NCBI GenBank assembly: GCA_013359265.1
Contig: JABWCD010000023.1
Coordinates: 62,001 to 126,000, forward strand
Direction of reading: 5' to 3'
Source of the DNA: Candidatus Hydrogenedentota bacterium
Lineage (GTDB): Bacteria; Hydrogenedentota; Hydrogenedentia; Hydrogenedentales; SLHB01
Length of the DNA stretch: 64,000 nucleotides
The notes beneath the pieces are model-generated. The model saw nothing but the letters and a program-made list of their open reading frames with translations, had not been told where the DNA came from and did not search any database. The first letter of the stretch is position 1; each line of letters opens with the position of its first letter. This document shows, piece after piece, positions 53,713 through 61,931 of this stretch. Position numbers and translations under genes: made by a program.

Positions 53713-53789
53713 GGGCGGCTAGCTCAGTTGGTTAGAGCATCTGCTTTACACGCAGGGGGCCGGGGGTTCGAATCCCTCGCCGCCCACCA
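53713..53789 (+). tRNA. tRNA-Val(UAC), CCA encoded
   Basis: 77 bases. Acceptor GGGCGGC pairs with GCCGCCC, D-arm GCTCAGTTGGTTAGAGC, anticodon stem TCTGC/GCAGG with loop TTTACAC (anticodon TAC), T-arm GGGGG-TTCGAAT-CCCTC, and CCA at 53787-53789. Probable attachment site for the neighbouring integrase gene, since integrases of this type often recombine in the 3' end of tRNA genes. Confidence 0.97.
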
Positions 53790-53804
53790 TTAGAGATCGT
53801 TGAT

Positions 53805-53836
53805 AGCCAGCGACTTGCGAAGACGAGTCGCTGGCT
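53805..53836 (+). terminator. Strong inverted repeat after tRNA-Val
   Basis: AGCCAGCGACT (53805-53815) and AGTCGCTGGCT (53826-53836), loop of ten; no T-tract, so either a tRNA terminator or part of the att region. A second inverted repeat, GAAAGT/ACTTTC, lies near 53867-53883 and could be an integrase arm site. Confidence 0.55.
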
Positions 53837-53945
53837 TCATTGTGTCAAAACAGCCTGAGTGTAACAGAAAGTGTAAAACTTTCTGGCAGACTTTCGGACA
53901 CTGCTGACCAGTGACGGCGTCTTTACCGAATGGAGGACGGTCGTC

Positions 53946-55052
53946 ATGGCCAACATTCACCAAAAGTCCAAAAGCGGCGTGTGGTACATCAGCTACCGGC
54001 AAGGGGGAATTCTCAAACATCGCTCCCTTGGCACCAAGAGTGCGGCGGAAGCCCGCAGGCTCAAGCGGGAAATTGAACTCAAGGCGGAATTCAAACCATC
54101 GGTCGAATTCGTCATCGTTGAGCGCCCCAAAGCCGATGTAAAGAATCCCACACTCGACGCATTCTGGACGGATTTCCTGAGATGGGCGACCGAACATCGA
54201 TCGCGAAACGCCGTGGACGAATACACCAATTGGTTCCGGCAGTTTAGGGAGTTTACGAAGATCGAGCGACTCGGCGACGCGACCGTAGACCAAGTTCGAG
54301 AATTCAAAACGCGCATCCGCACGCAAGGCAAGGGGAAGCCTGAAGGTACCGGGCTGTGCGAGACAAGCGTCAACAGTGCACTCAAAACTCTCCGCTCCAT
54401 TTGGAACCACGCCATCAGGCTCAACAAGTATACGGGACCGAACCCTTTCCTCTCCGCTGAATTCTACAGAATCCCTCAACACGTTCACCGCGATTACCTG
54501 GATGGCAAAAGCATCGAGTCGCTGCTCAAGGCCACCGAACACTACGCACAGGAGAAAGGCATCAAAACCATCGAAGCGCGAAACATCCGCCTGGCCATCG
54601 CACTCATGGCATTGGCCGGCCTGCGTAAGCGCGAAGCGTGTTTTGCCCGCTGGGAATGGATCCGTTGGGACACCAAAATCATCGAAGTATCGAACCACGG
54701 CGAATTCACCACCAAGAGTCGGCGAAACCGCACCATCTCGATGCATGACGACCTCATCGCAATTCTTGCGCCGCACCGCCGCGGCGAGGGATACATCCTC
54801 GAAGCGACACGTGCAACGAACGGCAAGAACCGATACCGCGTGGAGTTTAAGAAATCCTTCCAACGCGTCTGCGCGATCGCGGGTTTCAAGGCGACGCCCC
54901 ATGCGTTGCGGCACTCGTTCGCGTCCCGACATGCCGTCGCCGGAACGTCCCTGCACGTGATCGCCGGCTGGCTCGGCCATTCCTCGACGTCCATCACCGA
55001 GCGGTACGCGCACTTCCAAACCGGATACAACGAGGCCGCAAACAATATCTGA
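53946..55052 (+). CDS. Tyrosine recombinase (integrase)
   Basis: 368 residues. Catalytic residues: Arg in MALAGLRKREACFARWEW, Lys/strand region FTTKSRRNRTISMHD, His and Arg in TPHALRHSFASRHAVAG, His in GWLGHSSTSITERYAHFQTG with the Tyr of ERYAHF as nucleophile. The N-terminal 60 residues (NIHQKSKSGVWYISYRQGGI) are an arm-binding domain and a SAM-like core-binding domain follows. Sited just after the tRNA-Val gene with the same direction, as for tRNA-targeting elements. GGAGGACGG upstream of the ATG is a strong ribosome-binding site. Confidence 0.93.
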   Translation: MANIHQKSKSGVWYISYRQGGILKHRSLGTKSAAEARRLKREIELKAEFKPSVEFVIVERPKADVKNPTLDAFWTDFLRWATEHRSRNAVDEYTNWFRQFREFTKIERLGDATVDQVREFKTRIRTQGKGKPEGTGLCETSVNSALKTLRSIWNHAIRLNKYTGPNPFLSAEFYRIPQHVHRDYLDGKSIESLLKATEHYAQEKGIKTIEARNIRLAIALMALAGLRKREACFARWEWIRWDTKIIEVSNHGEFTTKSRRNRTISMHDDLIAILAPHRRGEGYILEATRATNGKNRYRVEFKKSFQRVCAIAGFKATPHALRHSFASRHAVAGTSLHVIAGWLGHSSTSITERYAHFQTGYNEAANNI

Positions 55053-55062
55053 AGACATTAGA

Positions 55063-55284
55063 TCACGCACGTTCCAGCAACTCTTGGGCGCGCGCCTGAA
55101 CATACGGCATCTTCTGGCGCTCGAGGTACGCTTGCAGCTGCGCTTCGGTAATGCGTACGGGCGCCCGCGGGCCGTCGCCCAACCGGTAGCATTTCAACTC
55201 ACCGGTAGCGAGCCGCCTATCGAGCGTGCGTAGCCCAATGCGGAGCCGTGCCGCGGCTTCGTGTCTGGTCAACAGGTCTTCCAT
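55063..55284 (-). CDS. Excisionase/HTH DNA-binding protein
   Basis: 73 residues. Residues 1-45 have the winged-helix pattern of excisionase and MerR-like domains: LLTRHEAAARLRIGLRTLDR followed by RLATGELKCYRLGDGPRAPV. It likely directs excision by the adjacent integrase, converging with it across 10 bases. Start ATG 55284. Confidence 0.82.
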   Translation of the reverse strand: MEDLLTRHEAAARLRIGLRTLDRRLATGELKCYRLGDGPRAPVRITEAQLQAYLERQKMPYVQARAQELLERA

Positions 55285-55355
55285 GGTCGATTACCTTTTG
55301 CCGAAAGCTGGGAGGGGTCCGAAAGAGGACCCTCCCAGCGTGAATCAATTCAGTC

Positions 55356-55736
55356 TTACGTCGAGCAGACTCGGTGAGCCACTACGTTCGCGTACGTCTT
55401 GCCGTCACGGGCGTTGTGCTTCACCGTCACATCCAGCAACTTGTTCCTGCATTGTGAGACCGGCAGCCGAGAGCCTTCTGGCTGGACACCAATCGCGGCC
55501 AAGAATTCCTTGAACAGCCGCTTGCCAGCGGGCAGGCCGAGCGAATAGGACCCAAACAACCTCCTGTTTGCGCTCGGTCCGTCGTCCAATATCTTCATCT
55601 CGACGAGCACTCTGCCGTCCGGTTCGCACGCGACCCGCTGTACCAAGACTTGGTAGTCGCCTTCCGGAACCAAGTAGTATTCACGGGCTTCCTCATCCCA
55701 ATCTACAGGTAACTCGATGACGTTGGATTCATTCAT
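55356..55736 (-). CDS. DUF669 family phage-type protein
   Basis: 126 residues. YYLVPEGDYQVLVQRVACEP followed by MKILDDGPSANRRLFGSYSL matches the beta-rich DUF669 pattern. This family occurs in phage and mobile replication modules, and some members may bind single-stranded DNA. A strong AAGGAGG site lies upstream of the ATG. Gives support for a phage-like origin of the element. Confidence 0.75.
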   Translation of the reverse strand: MNESNVIELPVDWDEEAREYYLVPEGDYQVLVQRVACEPDGRVLVEMKILDDGPSANRRLFGSYSLGLPAGKRLFKEFLAAIGVQPEGSRLPVSQCRNKLLDVTVKHNARDGKTYANVVAHRVCST

Positions 55737-55771
55737 GACGTATCACCTCCTTTCAATCCAGTTGAAGTTCC

Positions 55772-55984
55772 CTACTGCCAAGGAGAATTACGGTCTATCA
55801 ACAGCCGTAAAATCCCCACAATCGTGATGCCGATCACGCACATCGCCGCGATGACATGAACCGGCTCGAACGGCGGCAAACGAAGCCCAGTAATCGAATG
55901 CCGTTCGATCAAGGTCCAGACCATCCACGCGCCGATCACGACCGCAACGATGCGCGCCTTTGGCGGGCTAAAAATCACCCGCAT
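55772..55984 (-). CDS. Small two-helix membrane protein
   Basis: 70 residues, two hydrophobic segments (ARIVAVVIGAWMVWTLIE and VHVIAAMCVIGITIVGILRL). Its start overlaps the end of the upstream gene by 17 bases, so it belongs to the same operon. No known family. Confidence 0.55.
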   Translation of the reverse strand: MRVIFSPPKARIVAVVIGAWMVWTLIERHSITGLRLPPFEPVHVIAAMCVIGITIVGILRLLIDRNSPWQ

Positions 55985-56810
55985 TGCCTACTCCCCAATC
56001 GTCCGTAGTCTCCTCGATTACCGTCGTTTCGCCGTCGTCTTCCTCTGGCCACGTGTTTTCCGCTTCATCATCAACCGCCGCATCCGCGCGACCTTCTTGC
56101 GCGGGCAACCAACGGACGCATGAACTGCCATCGGCATTGAGATTGCGCCGTTCGCGCCACTCCCGGTACCTGGCTTCAGCGGCCGCGACATCGGCCTTGT
56201 ACTCTTGCTGGATGCGCTGCAGCTCGGGGTCGTCTGGCACATAATCCGCAACCATTACCTCGTCGCTCACTCTGCGCGGCGGGCTGCTCGCACCGCGCCG
56301 AAGCTTTCCGTCGAGGTCCAGGTCGTAGACGCGATCGAGCGCGCCGCGCAACTGGGACTTCAGTTCCTGGAAGCGCTCCCGGTGCTGAACCGGTACGTCG
56401 AACTCTTCTGCGTCGTGGGCCACGCCGAGTTTGTCCATTTCGTGGACGATGTTATGAACGTGGTCGATCAGCGAATTCCCGAACGCGACTTGATCGCGGT
56501 CATACGGCCGGCCCGCAGCCCGCACGGGCACCGATCGGAACGCGCCGCCCAGTGCACCGAGCATACGGCCGCTCAGCCCAACGCTCGCGAGGCCTTGCCG
56601 CGTCGCCTCTCTTGCCCGTTGGATCACGCTGTCGTACCAACCCTTCCACTTCCGGTAGTCCATGGTCTCGCACCACTTGTCGACAGCATCCTCGTATCCG
56701 CGCCGGCGCGCCTGTTCGTGTTCTTCCTTGGTGAAGAACGAATGGTCCGGAGCGTACCGGCGGATATCGAAAGGCGGGGGCGACGAGCCGTGCCAATCGG
56801 ATTTATCCAT
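55968..56810 (-). CDS. Acidic, partly helical protein of unknown function
   Basis: 280 residues from ATG 56810, with GAGGAG upstream; the frame opens at 56843. Mostly charged and helical (TKEEHEQARRRGYEDAVDKW, LQRIQQEYKADVAAAEARYR with coiled-coil features) with a very acidic C-terminus (ENTWPEEDDGETTVIEETTD). A glycine-rich segment (LSGRMLGALGGAFRSVPVRA) sits near residue 95. No family recognised. It follows the HerA-type ATPase gene by 53 bases. Confidence 0.55.
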   Translation of the reverse strand: MDKSDWHGSSPPPFDIRRYAPDHSFFTKEEHEQARRRGYEDAVDKWCETMDYRKWKGWYDSVIQRAREATRQGLASVGLSGRMLGALGGAFRSVPVRAAGRPYDRDQVAFGNSLIDHVHNIVHEMDKLGVAHDAEEFDVPVQHRERFQELKSQLRGALDRVYDLDLDGKLRRGASSPPRRVSDEVMVADYVPDDPELQRIQQEYKADVAAAEARYREWRERRNLNADGSSCVRWLPAQEGRADAAVDDEAENTWPEEDDGETTVIEETTDDWGVGNAGDF

Positions 56811-56863
56811 GCCTATCGATCTCCTCGTTTGGATAAGACGCACTAAAGCGCCGGAATGTCCCC

Positions 56864-58906
56864 TCAGAGGTACATGGCAGCCGTCTCAAATCGAATTCTG
56901 GAAAGGTGCCGGCCCAGTCCAGGCGCCGCGCGTATTGCTCGCTCCGCCTGGTTTCGCCGAGGGACATCCAGGCACACGACATGGAGCCGCGCCCAATCGG
57001 TCTTGACGATGAAATCCTTTTCGGCATTGTCGACAACGTTGGTCAACGAGATGGAAACTTCGACCGCAATCCATCCACCCGTTGGATCCTGGCCGACCAC
57101 ATCGACGGCCTTGCTGCCGTAAAACCGTTCCTTCCGCACGTGCATGTAACTTTGTGAAGTCAGCTTTCGCACGACCAACTCCTGAACAAACGCATGCAGA
57201 AAACCACCCTTCCCAAACGAAGGCAACCGCCCGCCCAACGCCGCAGCAAGCAGTGGCGTCGGCTCGAGCGCAATATTGGCCATTCCTCGTTGCGGTATCT
57301 CGTGCTCCTTCACCCAACCCAACCGGATAAGCTCGTTCTTCACCCGGGTTGCCGTACCGCCCTTGTGCTTGAGCCTTGCGTTGCGTACCGCGAGCAGGTC
57401 CCATGGATGAGTAAGCACATCCTGGGCGAGCGCGCGTGCACGCACGGAAACACGTCCGGGCATCCGTGCAGGCACCACACCCGCAGCGGGTCGCGTCACC
57501 GTACGCTCCACCACGTCCAGCAAAACGCGAGGCTTCCACGGTAGCGAGCGCAGTACAGGGTCCATAAGCCGTCGCCTGTCCGCGTCCGAGAATGGGAACG
57601 ACGATCCCGGAAAGCGCCTGACGACGCCTGCAAATGGCTTTGCGTACCGCCCAAGGTTCTCGCGCGCCACAAATTCGCCGGAGACGGGCTTCGTCAGGCG
57701 GTCCCAATGCGCCGGAGGAAGCCCCAGCGCGTTACCAACTGCTTGCAGGTCCTTGGCGTGACTCAAGGGGCCCACCTGTACAATGACCCCGGACTGGCTG
57801 GAGACAGGCATTGCCAGATCATATGGACATTGCGAAGCGACAATGAACCGAAGGCCTGCCTGCCGCGCAATCAGGTACCGATGAGAAAGCGGCGTGAGAC
57901 CGTTGCTCTCCGCCGATTGACTCAGGAACCTGTGCGCATCGTCGAGACAGAACGCAAATTGCGGCGACCCATCGTTAGGACCGTTCTTAAGGAAGTAGGC
58001 ATGGGCGTATTCCATCAGAAAATCCACAACGAACCGCGCGGCGCACCCCTCATGCAAATTCGGGATCATCACCAGCGAAGGGTGACGCAACAATGCCGAG
58101 GAGAGGTCCATGCCTGACGAACAGTCGAAGACGGGACCAGTGGCCGCCATGAGCCGATCCAAGGCTGCTTGAAGGCCCTCGGAGTACTTCGATTTCTTCC
58201 GCAACGACAACTCATAAAGGTCGCGGAAGGTGAATGTCGTTGGGGTTCCGGTTCGTTGGCGGTACTTGCCATAGAGGTCCTGCAGGGTGTCGTGGAATTC
58301 CACGAGCAACGCCCGGGAATACTGCAAACCGTAGACGGCAGCGAACAACTCGATGATCAACCGTCCCCAGACCAGCGGATCGGTGCCAGGCGGCGGCGTG
58401 AAAGCGGAAATCTTGAGCTCTTGCAGGAGGAACGCGCGGCGCAGGATCGGCGGGTCGACAAGCAGGCGTGCTGCGTCTGTCTTCCACGTGATGTACATGA
58501 ACGGCAAGCGTCCGGCCAACTGTTCGAGGATACCGACAATAAGCGAGGTCTTGCCGCCACCGGTCGGGCCAACGATGAGCGCATGCGGCAGGTCCTGGAG
58601 CGCGATGCGCCAGGGCAACGCCGACTCGTTCACGCCACCGACTTCGATATCTCCCTGATCGAGGCCCGTTTCGGGACCTGGATACGGGCGAAACGGATCA
58701 GGGTCCACGATTTGCCGCACGCGAAAGGCGTGCATGGACTGGCTGAGAATCTCCCGTACATCGGAATCGTCCGGGGACACTGCGGCGGCAGCCGCCCAGC
58801 CCTGGATGGCGCTCTCCTGCAGCGCACCCAACTCGTTCGCTTCATCCACGAGGCGCGCAAGCGAATCCGCATCCGCCCCGTCGTGGCGACTACGTTTCTT
58901 CATCAT
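56864..58906 (-). CDS. HerA/FtsK-like P-loop ATPase with nuclease-like C-terminal domain
   Basis: 680 residues. Walker A is IVGPTGGGKTS (111-121), and Walker B is FAFCLDDAHRFL (317-328); RYLIARQAGLRFIVASQCPY follows as in DNA-pumping ATPases of the HerA/FtsK/VirB4/TraG group. The last 150 residues contain a helical region, then GSKAVDVVGQDPTGGWIAVE, which has the spacing of a PD-(D/E)xK-type core but lacks the usual Lys (EVSIS). It could pump DNA or protein, with a decayed or atypical nuclease. It overlaps the zinc-ribbon gene by 17 bases. Confidence 0.75.
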   Translation of the reverse strand: MMKKRSRHDGADADSLARLVDEANELGALQESAIQGWAAAAAVSPDDSDVREILSQSMHAFRVRQIVDPDPFRPYPGPETGLDQGDIEVGGVNESALPWRIALQDLPHALIVGPTGGGKTSLIVGILEQLAGRLPFMYITWKTDAARLLVDPPILRRAFLLQELKISAFTPPPGTDPLVWGRLIIELFAAVYGLQYSRALLVEFHDTLQDLYGKYRQRTGTPTTFTFRDLYELSLRKKSKYSEGLQAALDRLMAATGPVFDCSSGMDLSSALLRHPSLVMIPNLHEGCAARFVVDFLMEYAHAYFLKNGPNDGSPQFAFCLDDAHRFLSQSAESNGLTPLSHRYLIARQAGLRFIVASQCPYDLAMPVSSQSGVIVQVGPLSHAKDLQAVGNALGLPPAHWDRLTKPVSGEFVARENLGRYAKPFAGVVRRFPGSSFPFSDADRRRLMDPVLRSLPWKPRVLLDVVERTVTRPAAGVVPARMPGRVSVRARALAQDVLTHPWDLLAVRNARLKHKGGTATRVKNELIRLGWVKEHEIPQRGMANIALEPTPLLAAALGGRLPSFGKGGFLHAFVQELVVRKLTSQSYMHVRKERFYGSKAVDVVGQDPTGGWIAVEVSISLTNVVDNAEKDFIVKTDWARLHVVCLDVPRRNQAERAIRAAPGLGRHLSRIRFETAAMYL

Positions 58907-59324
58907 AGGTCACATCGAACAGCGGCCACAGGACAATTGCGAGCAAGGTGCGCCAGAAACCGCCGCCATGCGCCTGGCGCAATTTCCTAGTGCGGCACCG
59001 CAGGCAAATGTAATGGTCATTGCACACGAAGCGTTGGCGGCGCGTGAAACGGACCCATAATGACTGGCTGCATGCAGGACAGATGCCGCGAATCTGTGAG
59101 GGGGCTGAGATGCGGCAGCCGCACGCCAACAGGCGATGCGTCGACACTTCCTCCGTAATCACTTCGGCGCCTTGGGCGTCCCAATAGGTGCGTTCCTCAA
59201 ACTCGAACGCCGTCCGCTCGGAAACGGGGTCTCGCGTGATGCGGGCCTGCTTCTTACGCGTGCGGCCCGTCAACACATTGCCGATCTGCTGCCGCAACGA
59301 CTGATAAGGGTTTGGCTGGGACAT
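58890..59324 (-). CDS. Zinc-ribbon membrane protein
   Basis: 144 residues from ATG 59324, with GGAG before it. Cys68, Cys70, Cys82, Cys85 and Cys101, Cys107, Cys110 (LACGCRIS, ICPACSQS, FVCNDHYICLRC) suggest one or two zinc sites. A membrane helix FWRTLLAIVLWPLFDV lies near the end. The lipoprotein gene ends 11 bases upstream. No known family; possible adaptor joining the membrane and the ATPase. Confidence 0.6.
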   Translation of the reverse strand: MSQPNPYQSLRQQIGNVLTGRTRKKQARITRDPVSERTAFEFEERTYWDAQGAEVITEEVSTHRLLACGCRISAPSQIRGICPACSQSLWVRFTRRQRFVCNDHYICLRCRTRKLRQAHGGGFWRTLLAIVLWPLFDVTYDEET

Positions 59325-59334
59325 GATTAGCTCC

Positions 59335-60069
59335 TCAATCCACGTTTGCGCGCGCTGCACGATGCAGGCGGCAGACTTCGCTGGGAAACACGTTTGGGTT
59401 GGGCACGACGCGGGGATCGGTTTCTACGGCCATCAAGAGGAAGTCGCGGCACTTCTGATCTTGGCCCAGGACATACGCAGCGGCGGCAGCAATGATCAGG
59501 GCGAGCGCCTGCTCCGCAGGAAGGACACGAGCGTCGCCGAAGACCCGAACCGACTGCTCGATCGCCTCGCCGTATTCGAAGTGCGCGTACCGGGTGTACG
59601 CCAGTACGAGACCTTCGGAGAGCTTTGCGTTTTGAGGCGCGACGCTCGTCGAGGAACTCGCCGTCCCCGCACGCCGGACTGAATCGGCATCCATTGCGCC
59701 GTTACCAGCTCCGTTGGAGGCAGCTGCCCGTGGTTCTCCTGCATTCGATTCGACGTGGGCCGATGTCTGCGCGCTTGTCATTGCCGGTGGCGGCGTCGAC
59801 ACGGGTGACTCGACTTGAGCGGTTGATCGAACCGGGTCAGCGTTTATGCCGCCGTCACCCATCGTTGCCCTCACGTCGACGCGAGGCGGTAAGGGCGCCG
59901 TGGCATTTTTGCGTGCGGCCTGTTGGCGGTCGTACCACGACGAGGTGCCCTTCAACATATTCGCGGCAATGGGAGAGGTGCTGGCGACCTCGTCCACAAG
60001 CGTCGAACAGCCGGACAAGAACGCGAGTGCATAAACAACCACAAACAGGCTTACCGTGCCGCGTCGCAT
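59335..60069 (-). CDS. Lipoprotein with TPR-like C-terminal region
   Basis: 244 residues. Lipobox AFLSG-C with Cys21. A long Ala/Ser/Thr-rich linker (residues 60-145) follows, then a helical region with TPR-like spacing (KLSEGLVLAYTRYAHFEYGE, LALIIAAAAAYVLGQDQKCR). It would be held at the inner or outer membrane, facing the periplasm. Overlaps the upstream J-like/PEGA gene by 19 bases. Confidence 0.65.
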   Translation of the reverse strand: MRRGTVSLFVVVYALAFLSGCSTLVDEVASTSPIAANMLKGTSSWYDRQQAARKNATAPLPPRVDVRATMGDGGINADPVRSTAQVESPVSTPPPAMTSAQTSAHVESNAGEPRAAASNGAGNGAMDADSVRRAGTASSSTSVAPQNAKLSEGLVLAYTRYAHFEYGEAIEQSVRVFGDARVLPAEQALALIIAAAAAYVLGQDQKCRDFLLMAVETDPRVVPNPNVFPSEVCRLHRAARANVD

Positions 60070-61127
60070 GGAAATACTCCTTCGTGAATCGACACCTGAT
60101 CTTCATCCAGCAGGACATGAATGACATACGGCTTGCCCGTACTGAGCGAAACGTCAAAACGGCGCGCACTCACCTCACCTTTGGGGATCACCTGGACCGC
60201 GTGCGACCCGGCAGAAATTAGAAACGGCTTCGGCCGTGGCGATTCCCCCGCATATGCGCCGTCGATGTACACGTCCGCGACGGGATGGCAGAGAATCCAT
60301 ACGAGATTGTCCATGGGTTCCGGCAAGAGGATGGTCCGAACCGGCAGTTCAGGATCGGATGGCGCGAACGGAATGGTCACTGTGCCGGCAGGTTGACCCA
60401 GCGGAACTTCGCGAAGTGGTTGTGGCGTCGCGTGTGGCTCTGCCTGGACCGACTGCATAGGCTCGGTCATGAAGACATACCTGGCCGGCTCTTTATCGGG
60501 CCGCGCGAGCCCACGGGACAGCAGAAAGAGAATCAATATGGCCACACCAATCGCCGCGTAGCGATGTCGATTGCCTCGACTCTGCCAGAAGCGATTCCAC
60601 CAGTGCCGCGCCGCACGCGCCCAGTTCGCATAGGGCGGCTGGTACGGGGGCTGCGCAACCGGCTGTGACTGCGTCACACTCCGGCGCGGCGCCGATGATG
60701 CAGGTGGCGTAACCGGCTGGGTCTGCGCCGGTGACGGCGCCTGCGTCGCCTGAGGGATTGGCCGCGCAGACGATACGGGAGGCATAGGCGCGGGGACACG
60801 CTGCGGCCCTACAGCCTGCCGCTGACGTGTTCGAGGGGAGGCAACCGGCGCCGTTGGGGGCTGACGCTGTACAGGAGGGTGCGGCGAAGGTTGGGCCGTT
60901 GGCGGCTGCGGCGCCTGTTGACCAGGCACCAACGGTTCGAGCGCCGCATAGGCCTCGCCACACGCTGCCATGCGCTGAAAAATCTGGTCACGGTTGACAC
61001 TCGCGGCGGACCGCGCCAACAGTGCACGGGCACCGGCCAGTTTGCGCTCGAGTGCCGCGCGCAGTGCATCGCGCGTCGCAGGCAGTGCGGACAGTCCGAG
61101 TGTTTGCAGCGCTTCCTGCGGCGTCAT
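60051..61127 (-). CDS. Degenerate J-like domain, transmembrane helix and PEGA domain
   Basis: 358 residues. Residues 1-65 (TPQEALQTLGLSALPATRD then AALERKLAGARALL and QRMAACGEAYAALEPL) have the helix layout of a J-domain, but no HPD motif. A Pro/Gln/Ala-rich linker spans 66-165, a membrane helix about 190-205 (AAIGVAILILFLLSRG), and residues 282-340 a PEGA-type domain (VADVYIDGAYAGESP, LISAGSHAVQVIPKG). The N-terminus should face the cytoplasm, near the Hsp70, and the PEGA domain the periplasm. The J-like call is based on pattern only. Confidence 0.6.
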   Translation of the reverse strand: MTPQEALQTLGLSALPATRDALRAALERKLAGARALLARSAASVNRDQIFQRMAACGEAYAALEPLVPGQQAPQPPTAQPSPHPPVQRQPPTAPVASPRTRQRQAVGPQRVPAPMPPVSSARPIPQATQAPSPAQTQPVTPPASSAPRRSVTQSQPVAQPPYQPPYANWARAARHWWNRFWQSRGNRHRYAAIGVAILILFLLSRGLARPDKEPARYVFMTEPMQSVQAEPHATPQPLREVPLGQPAGTVTIPFAPSDPELPVRTILLPEPMDNLVWILCHPVADVYIDGAYAGESPRPKPFLISAGSHAVQVIPKGEVSARRFDVSLSTGKPYVIHVLLDEDQVSIHEGVFPCDAAR

Positions 61128-61135
61128 ACGAGCTG

Positions 61136-61816
61136 CTACGCCTCGAACGTCAGCATGCCTGTAGCCAACTGCGAAAACGTCCGGCTGATCGTGGCGCCAT
61201 CACCCAAAAAGCGGTAGTGAACGAATCCCGTGGCGTCTTCGGTCGCAATCTCGCGCAGAAACGACTCATTAACAGCTCGTGGAGTTCTCGCGATTCCAAA
61301 CGTCTCGATCACGACCCCGCGCTCCTTAAGTCGGTGCGCGTAGTCCCGCGCCGCATGCATGGATGCATCGTGACCGTCGGTATACGCGAGAAGTCTAGTG
61401 ACGGTCGGCAACCCACAGGTGTTCGTATTGATCGGCGAATTTCCGCACACGCCCAGCGCGATCGCCAGGCCTTCCTTGATGCACGTTCCCCCACTCCTGA
61501 TCCGGCGCGTCTGATCCAGCGCATCGCAAAGCTTCCGATGACCGTCAACCACGTTGACCAGCGGACAAACAAGTTGGCCGACACACCCATACGTCACAAT
61601 GGCGACGTAATCCAACGGGCGCCGCTCCCGTTTAAGTTCGAGGAAACTCGCCGTCGCTTCGTGCATGAGAACGCGCTTGTTCTTCCGAGTCTCGAAACCT
61701 TCCTCGTCCATACTCGGGCTGACGTCTTTGACCAGAATGTCGCAATAGACACACTCCAACCGGTGCTCTGCCGTCGGATTGGCGAAACGCTCACGCAAAA
61801 CGTTGTCTGGACTCAT
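61136..61816 (-). CDS. VWA-domain protein
   Basis: 226 residues from ATG 61816, with GGAGGG at nine bases; the open frame reaches 61969. The MIDAS metal site is DVSPS (31-35), with later Thr in RIRSGGTCIKEGLAIALGV and Asp in LLAYTDGHDASMHAARDY. Cys24 and Cys27 nearby may bind metal as well. VWA proteins commonly bind partners via Mg. It is encoded between the Hsp70 and the J-like protein. Confidence 0.85.
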   Translation of the reverse strand: MSPDNVLRERFANPTAEHRLECVYCDILVKDVSPSMDEEGFETRKNKRVLMHEATASFLELKRERRPLDYVAIVTYGCVGQLVCPLVNVVDGHRKLCDALDQTRRIRSGGTCIKEGLAIALGVCGNSPINTNTCGLPTVTRLLAYTDGHDASMHAARDYAHRLKERGVVIETFGIARTPRAVNESFLREIATEDATGFVHYRFLGDGATISRTFSQLATGMLTFEA

Positions 61817-61860
61817 TGTGCAAACCCTCCACGTCTTTTCCCGTTCGACTCTTTGACAGC

Positions 61861-61890
61861 GGGCTGCGGGCCAAACGACACCCGCAGCCC
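61861..61890 (-). promoter_or_regulatory. Perfect 10-bp inverted repeat between Hsp70 and VWA genes
   Basis: GGGCTGCGGG (61861-61870) and CCCGCAGCCC (61881-61890), loop of ten, in the 115-base gap; no T-tract. Might be an attenuator or processing hairpin that changes VWA levels relative to the chaperone. Confidence 0.5.
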
Positions 61891-61931
61891 ACAAAACCAG
61901 ACGATCCAAGGCGCGAACACGTCCGGGTGCG

